Shown piece after piece: positions 58,801 to 64,000 of a DNA stretch of 64,000 nt. Numbering within the stretch: the first letter of the stretch is position 1; each line of letters starts with the position of its first letter. The translations under genes and the position numbers were made by a program. Source of the DNA: Paraburkholderia sabiae (lineage in GTDB: Bacteria > Pseudomonadota > Gammaproteobacteria > Burkholderiales > Burkholderiaceae); assembly GCF_030412785.1 (NCBI RefSeq), contig NZ_CP125295.1, forward strand, positions 4,836,001 through 4,900,000. Direction: 5' to 3'. Under the pieces are notes generated by a model, which worked only from the letters and a program-made list of their open reading frames with translations, searched no databases and had not been told where the DNA came from.

Positions 58801-59336
58801 ACGACGCGGTGAAGGCGCTGAAGAACGGCAAGGAGCCGGATCTCACGGCGCCTCTGGCGGCCACGACAGAAATCAACCTGCACACGCCCGCCATTCTTCC
58901 CGCCGACTATTGCGGCGACGTGCAGGAGCGTCTGTCGCTGTACAAGCGCCTCGCCAACTGCGAGCACAACGATTCGATCGACGGCATTCAGGAAGAGCTG
59001 ATCGACCGCTTCGGCAAGATGCCGCCGCAGGCGCATGCGCTCGTCGAAACGCACCGGTTGCGCCTCGCCGCGAAACCGCTCGGTATTTCGAAGATCGACG
59101 CGGGCGAAGCCGTCATCGCGCTGCAGTTCGTTCCGAATCCGCCTGTCGACGCGATGCGGATCATCGAAATGGTTCAGAAGCACAAGCACATCAAGCTCGC
59201 GGGCCAGGACAAGCTGCGCATCGAAACGCGCAGCCCCGATTTCACGGTGCGCGTTTCGACCGTGAAGGAGACGCTGCGCGCGCTCGGTACGCCGTCGAAG
59301 GGCGCGGCGGATCAGCGCGTCGCGTCGTCGCGCTAG
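55842..59336 (+). CDS. mfd: Transcription-repair coupling factor Mfd
   Basis: 1164 residues. UvrB-like N-terminal part, RNA-polymerase-interacting domain (GDPVVHSQHGIGRYMGL, about residues 490-510), a SF2 translocase with Walker A GDVGFGKTEVALRAAF and DEEH box (VIIDEEHRFGV), TATPIPRTLGMAL, and TRG/Q-x-x-GR motifs (HQLRGRVGRSHHQAYSYLL). It frees RNA polymerase stalled at DNA damage and recruits UvrA. ATG 55842 gives the family start; the frame extends upstream to 55797 without support. Confidence 0.96.
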   Translation: MPDIAASTQSSSSTPVALVKAGQRFVFDGTHGSSDAMLIARYHHAYKAQMPLLAVVCASAVDAQRLSQELAFFAPNARVRLLPDWETLPYDSFSPHQDLVSERLATLHDLGEGRCDILLVPATTALYRMPPASFMAAYTFSFSQGERLDEAKLKAQLTLAGYEHVSQVVRPGEYCVRGSLIDLFPMGSPLPYRIDLFDDQVDSIRAFDPDSQRSLYPVKDVRLLPGREFPFDEAARTAFRSRWREVFEGDPSRASIYKDIGNGVPSAGIEYYLPLFFEETATLFHYLPDASQLVFVGDLDAAIKRFTADTKQRHGFLSHDRDRPILEPKRLFLSDDDFYTFAKPFARLSLPGNAGGGWAVPLPNLAIDRHADDPVSALRAWLATTPNRVLFAAESAGRRETIAQLLADNELRPASADSYDDWLTSDARFALGVAPLSNGFAVPAEGIAILTETELYGPLARKAGRRRQEQASNVDSMVRDLSELKVGDPVVHSQHGIGRYMGLVTMDLGEGETEFLHLEYQGDSKLYVPVSQLHVISRYSGADPESAPLHSLGSGQWEKAKRKAAQQIRDTAAELLNLYARRALREGHAFALDPRDYVKFAESFGFEETPDQAAAIAAVIGDMTSGKPMDRLVCGDVGFGKTEVALRAAFIAVMGGKQVALLSPTTLLAEQHTQTFTDRFSDWPVRIAELSRFKTGKEVSASIQQINEGSVDIVIGTHKLLSSDVQFKRLGLVIIDEEHRFGVRQKEALKALRAEVDVLTLTATPIPRTLGMALEGLRDFSVIATAPQKRLAIKTFVRREEDGVIREAMLRELKRGGQVYFLHNEVETIENRRQMLEALVPEARIAVAHGQMHERELERVMRDFVAQRANVLLCTTIIETGIDVPSANTILIHRADKFGLAQLHQLRGRVGRSHHQAYSYLLVHDPQGLTKQAQRRLEAIQQMEELGAGFYLAMHDLEIRGTGEVLGDKQSGEIHEIGFQLYTDMLNDAVKALKNGKEPDLTAPLAATTEINLHTPAILPADYCGDVQERLSLYKRLANCEHNDSIDGIQEELIDRFGKMPPQAHALVETHRLRLAAKPLGISKIDAGEAVIALQFVPNPPVDAMRIIEMVQKHKHIKLAGQDKLRIETRSPDFTVRVSTVKETLRALGTPSKGAADQRVASSR

Positions 59337-59340
59337 ACAC

Positions 59341-60528
59341 ATGACGGGCGCGGTCGACACGGCATCCATCGTCGAACTGTTGACGGCGCTTGTCCGTGTG
59401 CCGAGCCGTGGCGGCATCGATGCGTGCTTGCCCGTGCTCGAATGTGTCGAAGCATGGCTCGTCGAACGCGGCGTTGGCGCGCGTCGTCTCGTTTCGGAAG
59501 AAGGCGAACCGCTCGCGCTTTACGCGGAAATACGCGGCTCGCAAGAAGGCCCGCACTATGTGCTCGATGCGACGCTCGACACTGCCGGTTTCGGAGACGA
59601 ATCGACGTGGACTTTTCCGCCACTGAGCGCGCACGTTGCAGACGGCTGGCTCTACGGACGTGGCAGCGCGGACAGCAAAGCGGCCGTCGCGATCTTCGCG
59701 CATCTCGCCGCCGCATTCGCACGGCGTACCGATGCGTTCTCGGGCACGCTCGGCGTGCTGTTCGATCTCGACGAGCATACGGGCCGTTTCGGCGGAGCGC
59801 GCGCGTTCTTCGATTCAGTGCATGCGCCCAGACCTGACGGCGTATTCATCGGCTATCCGGGCAGCGACCGCATCGTGGTCGGCGCGCGCGGATTCATTCG
59901 CGCGAAGCTCGTCGTGCGCGGCGTCGCGGCGCACTCGGGCGCGAGCAGCACGCGTGGTCTCAACGCGGCGATACGCGGCGCGCAACTCGCCGCTGCATTG
60001 AACGATCTCGCGCTCGACGCCGATGAAGACTTCGGACGCCCCGCTCAACTCACCGTTACAGGCATCCGTTCGGGCGACGGAACCTTCACGCGCGTGCCCG
60101 ACCGCTGCGAACTCGATATCGATTGCCGGCTCACGCCGCACTTCGATGCAGCGCACGCGCAACGCGTAATCGAAGACACGGTTCGCGAACACGACGCGCA
60201 TTACGACGCTTCGCTCGCAACGTCGATCGAATGGATTACGGGCTGGCCTGCGTATCGCGTGCCGGAAGCGAATCCAATGGCGCATGCGCTGTATCAAGCA
60301 GCACGCAACGAACTCGGCGTGGACCTGCCGCGTGTCGTCGCCGGGCCGTCGAACATCGGCAATTACCTCGCGTCGCTCGGCATTCCCGCGCTGTGCGGCT
60401 TCGGCGTGCAGTGCGTGGGCATTCACGCAGCGGACGAACGCATCGAACTCGCTTCCATCGCACCCGTCTACGGGATTTACGAGCGCGCATTGCTCGCGTT
60501 GCTCACAACCGGTCACCCACGATCCTGA
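59341..60528 (+). CDS. M20-like peptidase with altered metal ligands
   Basis: 395 residues of the M20 (DapE/ArgE) fold, including the lid domain with VVRGVAAHSGASSTRGLNAA. Compared with the canonical ArgE encoded just downstream, the metal set is degraded: GHTD is ATLD (Thr78, Asp80), the metal Glu of DEE is His146 (DEHTG), and the Glu of GEP is Tyr172 (GYPG). Asp111, Glu145 (the general base position) and His362 remain. It could bind one metal or none, or use a modified site. It starts 4 bp after the mfd stop; substrate unknown. Confidence 0.82.
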   Translation: MTGAVDTASIVELLTALVRVPSRGGIDACLPVLECVEAWLVERGVGARRLVSEEGEPLALYAEIRGSQEGPHYVLDATLDTAGFGDESTWTFPPLSAHVADGWLYGRGSADSKAAVAIFAHLAAAFARRTDAFSGTLGVLFDLDEHTGRFGGARAFFDSVHAPRPDGVFIGYPGSDRIVVGARGFIRAKLVVRGVAAHSGASSTRGLNAAIRGAQLAAALNDLALDADEDFGRPAQLTVTGIRSGDGTFTRVPDRCELDIDCRLTPHFDAAHAQRVIEDTVREHDAHYDASLATSIEWITGWPAYRVPEANPMAHALYQAARNELGVDLPRVVAGPSNIGNYLASLGIPALCGFGVQCVGIHAADERIELASIAPVYGIYERALLALLTTGHPRS

Positions 60529-60684
60529 CCCGTCAGCAAAATCGATTGCAACGTTTGCCTACGCACACACACGAATTGCTGCGTCGCGCAAAGCCCCGTC
60601 CCGCAAGCGACTGAAGTTATGAGCTTTGGCTAGTTAAGCGTTTTTTGGGTATGATCGAAAGACACCCAAGCTGGAGCTCAAGTC

Positions 60685-61932
60685 ATGTCACAGGTCGCTG
60701 ACAAAGCGCTGTCCGCACAAACGTCCACCTCTTCCGCCGCTTCCGCCAACGCTTCCTCTCCCGCCTCGCTTCCCTGGGTCACGCGCCTCGTGTCGATGGA
60801 CACGGTCAGCCGCAATCCGAACCTCGGTCTGATCGAAACGGTGCGCGATTCGCTGCGCGAGCAAGGCATCGAAGCGACGCTCACACACGACGAAAGCGGC
60901 AAATGGTCGAATCTTTTCGCGACCATTCCGGCGCATGACGGCGAGACGAATGGCGGAATCGTGCTGTCGGGCCACACGGATGTCGTGCCCGTCGACGGCC
61001 AGAAATGGGACAGCGATCCGTTCAAGCCGGAAGTGCGCGGCGACAAGCTCTACGGACGCGGCACGTGCGACATGAAGGGCTTCATCGGCGCGGCGCTGAC
61101 ACTCGTGCCGCAAATGCAGCAGACGAAACTCGCCAGGCCAATCCACCTTGCGTTCTCGTTCGACGAAGAAGTGGGCTGCGTCGGCGCGCCGCTGATGATC
61201 GCCGATCTGATGAAGCGCGGCATCAAGCCGGACGGCTGCATCGTCGGCGAACCGACCAGCATGCGGCCCATCATCGCGCACAAGGGCATCAACGCGTATC
61301 AGTGCTGCGTGCGCGGCTTCGCGGCGCATTCGTCGCTCACGCCGAAGGGCTTGAACGCGATCGAATACGCGGCGCGCCTGATCTGCTTCATCCGCGACAT
61401 GGCCGACCAGTTCCGCGAGCAAGGTCCGTTCGATCAGCTCTACGACGTGCCGTTCACGACCGCGCAGACCAGCACGATCAAGGGCGGCAACGCGATCAAC
61501 ACGGTGCCCGCCGAATGCAGCTTCGAATTCGAGTTTCGCAATCTGCCGACGCTCGACCCCGAGCCGATCTTCGCGCGCATCGACCAGTACGCGCGCGAAA
61601 CGCTGTTGCCGAAAATGAAGCGCGAGCACGAAGCGGCCGCGATCGAGATCACGAAGATCGCCGCCGCGCCGGGGCTCGACGCGACGGAACAGGCAGCCAT
61701 CACGCAACTGGTGCGCGCGCTCACGGCGGATCAGGACAAGCGCAAGGTCGCGTACGGCACGGAAGCGGGTCTGTTCTCGCTGGCGGGCATCCCGAGCATC
61801 GTGTGCGGTCCCGGCGACATCCAGCAGGCGCACAAGGCGAACGAGTTCGTCTCGCTCGATCAGCTCGCGCAGTGCGAACGGTTCCTCGAAAAATTCATTC
61901 ACAGCATGTCGGTCGACGCGCACGCGCATTGA
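60685..61932 (+). CDS. argE: Acetylornithine deacetylase
   Basis: 415 residues, M20 family, with intact ligands: His97 and Asp99 (GHTDVVPVD), Asp129 (GTCDMKG), Glu161 and Glu162 (FDEEVG), Glu189 (VGEPT) and His383 (AHKANEF). It hydrolyses N-acetylornithine in arginine synthesis. The first ~30 residues are Ala/Ser-rich and unlike the rest. Next in line is a PLP enzyme, 79 bp on; the previous gene is the degenerate M20 protein 156 bp upstream. Confidence 0.9.
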   Translation: MSQVADKALSAQTSTSSAASANASSPASLPWVTRLVSMDTVSRNPNLGLIETVRDSLREQGIEATLTHDESGKWSNLFATIPAHDGETNGGIVLSGHTDVVPVDGQKWDSDPFKPEVRGDKLYGRGTCDMKGFIGAALTLVPQMQQTKLARPIHLAFSFDEEVGCVGAPLMIADLMKRGIKPDGCIVGEPTSMRPIIAHKGINAYQCCVRGFAAHSSLTPKGLNAIEYAARLICFIRDMADQFREQGPFDQLYDVPFTTAQTSTIKGGNAINTVPAECSFEFEFRNLPTLDPEPIFARIDQYARETLLPKMKREHEAAAIEITKIAAAPGLDATEQAAITQLVRALTADQDKRKVAYGTEAGLFSLAGIPSIVCGPGDIQQAHKANEFVSLDQLAQCERFLEKFIHSMSVDAHAH

Positions 61933-62011
61933 TCGAAGCAGTCAAAAGAAAAACAAGCACAACAACACGGCATAAGAACGCGGACCTCACCCACCTACGA
62001 GTACGCACGCC

Positions 62012-63034
62012 ATGTCCACTGCCACGCCGCAGCACACCGACCGCACGATCGACGGCGAGCCGATACCGACACTCGACGATATCGCCTCGCAGCACTTCGC
62101 GTTGACGCCGTGGGTCGTGCGAACGCCTGTATTCGACCGGATGGATTTTCCGACGCTCGAAGGCACGCTCGTCAACTTCAAGTTCGAGCTGCTGCAGGCA
62201 GGCGGCAGTTTCAAGGCGCGCGGCGCGTTCACGAATCTGCTGGCGCTCGATCAGTCCCAACGCAACGCGGGCGTGACCTGCGTGTCGGGCGGCAATCATG
62301 CCGTGGCCGTCGCGTATGCGGCGATGCGCACGGGCATCAGCGCGAAGGTCGTCGTGATGCACGCGGCGAATCCCGCGCGCATCGCGTTGTGCCGCCAGTA
62401 CCGCGCGGAAGTCGTGATGGCGGACAACGTGAACGAAGCGTTCGAGATCGTGCGACGTATCGAGGCCGAGGAAGGCCGCTATTTCGTGCATCCGTTCAAC
62501 GGTTACCGCACGGTGCTCGGCACCGCGACGCTCGGCTACGAATGGGCGACGCAGACGCCCGATCTCGATGCCGTGATCGTGCCCATCGGCGGCGGCGGAC
62601 TCGCGGCGGGCATTTCGACGGCGCTGCGCCTCGCCAATCCGCGCGTTCGTGTGTACGGCGTCGAGCCGGAAGGCGCGGACGTGATGAACCGCAGCTTCGA
62701 CGCGAATCACACGGTCAAGATGAGCCACATGCATTCGATCGCCGATTCGCTGATGGCGCCGCACACCGAGCAATACAGCTACGAGCTGTGCCGCCGTCAT
62801 ATGGACCGTCTTGTGACTATCACAGACGACGCGTTGCGCGCCGCGATGCTCACGCTGTTCACGCAACTCAAGCTCGCCGTCGAGCCCGCCTGCGCGGCGG
62901 CCACAGCTGCCCTGCTCGGCCCCTTGCGTGAGCAACTTCAAGGCAAGCGCGTCGGCGTGCTGCTATGCGGGACGAATACCGATCCCGTCACGTTCGCCGC
63001 GCATATCGAACAGGCGCGGGCCGCGCAAATCTGA
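62012..63034 (+). CDS. Threonine/serine dehydratase-like PLP enzyme
   Basis: 340 residues, fold type II. The Schiff-base Lys68 is in [21 protein letters not shown] and [11 protein letters not shown] are the phosphate-binding loops. In place of the usual SGGN-type end there is CGTNTDP. Shorter than biosynthetic IlvA because the C-terminal ACT domain is missing, so it may be catabolic or act on another hydroxy amino acid. It follows argE by 79 bp. Substrate not determined. Confidence 0.85.
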   Translation: MSTATPQHTDRTIDGEPIPTLDDIASQHFALTPWVVRTPVFDRMDFPTLEGTLVNFKFELLQAGGSFKARGAFTNLLALDQSQRNAGVTCVSGGNHAVAVAYAAMRTGISAKVVVMHAANPARIALCRQYRAEVVMADNVNEAFEIVRRIEAEEGRYFVHPFNGYRTVLGTATLGYEWATQTPDLDAVIVPIGGGGLAAGISTALRLANPRVRVYGVEPEGADVMNRSFDANHTVKMSHMHSIADSLMAPHTEQYSYELCRRHMDRLVTITDDALRAAMLTLFTQLKLAVEPACAAATAALLGPLREQLQGKRVGVLLCGTNTDPVTFAAHIEQARAAQI

Positions 63035-63222
63035 GCGGCTTCATCCGTTGTGCACTGCAGGCCCGGCGCTTGCAAACACCGACGGTTCTTCGTCACTTCT
63101 GCGACATATCTGCCAAACGAGCGGGCCATTTCCTCCGTTCGTTTCGATCGGGCGCTAAATCATTTCACGCTGCGCCGATCGTTGGCTATCATGTCGCCAT
63201 CGACTTCAAGGAGAACTGCCCG

Positions 63223-63672
63223 ATGAGCCTAGTCAAGGAATTCAAGGAATTTGCCCTCAAAGGCAACGTGATGGACCTCGCAGTCGGTGTGATCATCGGC
63301 GGCGCGTTCTCGACGATCGTCAACTCGGTCGTGAAGGATCTGATCATGCCTGTTGTCGGCGTGGCGACGGGCGGCCTCGATTTCTCCAACAAGTTCGTCC
63401 TGCTTGGACACATACCTGCCAACTTCAAGGGCAACCCCGATTCCTACAAAGACCTGCAAACGGCGGGCGTCGCCGCATTCGGCTATGGCTCGTTCATCAC
63501 GGTCGCGATCAACTTTGTGATCCTCGCCTTCATCATCTTCATGATGGTCAAGTTCATCAACAAGCTGCGCGCGCCCGCAGCCGCCGAACCGGCCGCGCCG
63601 CCGCCCACGCCGGAAGACGTGCTGCTGCTGCGTGAAATCCGCGATTCGTTGAAAAATTCGCCGCGCGTCTGA
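63223..63672 (+). CDS. mscL: Large-conductance mechanosensitive channel
   Basis: 149 residues. N-terminal amphipathic helix and M1 ([30 protein letters not shown]), periplasmic loop with a Lys/Asp-rich segment, M2 ([19 protein letters not shown]) and a charged C-terminal helix ([16 protein letters not shown]). It opens under membrane tension to release solutes on hypo-osmotic shock. AAGGAG lies upstream. The frame is open to 62965, but MSL is the family start. Confidence 0.95.
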   Translation: MSLVKEFKEFALKGNVMDLAVGVIIGGAFSTIVNSVVKDLIMPVVGVATGGLDFSNKFVLLGHIPANFKGNPDSYKDLQTAGVAAFGYGSFITVAINFVILAFIIFMMVKFINKLRAPAAAEPAAPPPTPEDVLLLREIRDSLKNSPRV

Positions 63673-63720
63673 CGGCGTATCTGAAGCGGCACGCTCGCGT
63701 TGCCGCTCGATGAAAGACAC

Positions 63721-63746
63721 AAGGGCCTGTCGCATGACAGGCCCTT
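63721..63746. terminator. Hairpin after mscL
   Basis: 11-bp stem AAGGGCCTGTC/GACAGGCCCTT with a GCAT loop, 49 bp after the mscL stop. The T-run after it is weak, so it may be a terminator for mscL and for the receiver gene on the other strand. Confidence 0.55.
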
Positions 63747-63780
63747 GCCGTTTGCAGCCGTGACGAACCAACGCGTGCCG

Positions 63781-64000
63781 CTAACCCGTTCTTGCTTCGT
63801 CCGAACCCTTCTGCAGCTTCACGACCGCGGCGCCCTCGATCACCTGCTCCAGCTGTGAAAAATTGACAGGCTTGGTCAGATGCGACGTGAAGCCGGCTTC
63901 GAGACAGCGCCGGATGTCCTCGTCGCTGCCGAAGCCCGTCAGCGCGACGGCGGGCGCATCGTCGGTTTCGCGGAACACCCTGATGAAATCGAGGCCCGTG
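63781..64000 (-). CDS. C-terminal part of a receiver-domain protein (partial)
   Basis: The stop is at 63781 and the frame stays open to the edge of the window, so only about 73 residues are visible. They match the last part of a response-regulator receiver: GLDFIRVFRETDD, then VALTGFGSDEDIRRCLEAGFTSHLTKPVN with the conserved Thr and Lys. Since nothing follows the receiver but a short tail (VVKLQKGSDEARTG), it is probably the receiver end of a hybrid histidine kinase or a single-domain regulator. The phospho-acceptor Asp lies outside the window. Confidence 0.8.
   Translation of the reverse strand, partial: TGLDFIRVFRETDDAPAVALTGFGSDEDIRRCLEAGFTSHLTKPVNFSQLEQVIEGAAVVKLQKGSDEARTG

Noticed and set aside
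57216..59417. A 733-codon open frame on the minus strand opposite mfd
   Set aside because: Arginine/histidine-rich composition, no motif, and it lies fully within the Mfd helicase domains.

Overview
The window looks like a chromosomal housekeeping segment of a Burkholderiaceae beta-proteobacterium, most likely Paraburkholderia or a close relative. This rests on high GC content, on recognisable protein families (split-receptor OmpR/EnvZ, AhpC with AhpD, HHHH-type peptide, Rap1a/Tai-like protein, GTG starts), and on the gene order tig-clpP-clpX-lon-hupB-tRNAs-ppiD. I see no plasmid, phage, insertion sequence, CRISPR array, rRNA operon or secretion cluster. Coding density is high.

Layout. 0.04-5 kb, minus strand: a Rap1a-like secreted protein, an ankyrin-repeat protein, then tatD-holB-tmk-mltG, which face ygfZ and an NRDE/TANGO2 gene. 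7-10.5 kb, minus: a probable catabolic operon (PaaI thioesterase, zinc-independent MDR oxidoreductase, SDR, HSL-type esterase). 11-13.8 kb: small single genes (GYD protein, TRIC channel, LEA-like lipoprotein, SH3/proline-rich secreted protein, DUF2945). 13.9-19.8 kb, minus: fatty-acid module with acyl-CoA ligase, FadJ-like multifunctional enzyme, a nicotinamidase and a thiolase; a 12-bp palindrome lies in front of the FadJ gene. 19.9-23.4 kb, plus: selO, then yciB-bolA-ppi.

23.44-24.01 kb is a non-coding long inverted repeat: two 168-bp arms, of which the outer 90 bp are identical, around a 126-bp spacer. It lies between the convergent ppi and purL genes and is the most unusual DNA structure in the window. 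purL follows (minus), then dadA-like, nnrDE and pgi (plus), then a divergent ABC ATPase/TesA-like pair whose start codons overlap. 35.5-44.8 kb, minus, is a proteostasis cluster (tig, clpP, clpX, lon, hupB, tRNA-Val, tRNA-Asp, ppiD).

45-50.5 kb: glycerate kinase with a MarR regulator, a 45-residue histidine-rich exported peptide, tRNA-Leu, a squalene/phytoene synthase homologue, and a Tat-exported DUF1501 protein. 50.7-54.2 kb, plus: ompR-envZ, then ahpC-ahpD with a strong promoter and an adjoining palindrome that could be a peroxide-sensor site. 54.3-60.5 kb: ispF and ispD (minus), mfd (plus) and an M20-family protein that has lost several metal ligands. 60.7-64 kb: argE, a threonine-dehydratase-like PLP enzyme, mscL, and the tail of a receiver-domain protein that runs off the window.

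Most genes are well-known families. The main items for a second look are the inverted repeat, the degenerate M20 protein, the histidine-rich peptide, the overlapping divergent starts, the nicotinamidase inside a beta-oxidation gene set, and the ahpC promoter region. I did not find a clear new multi-gene system.
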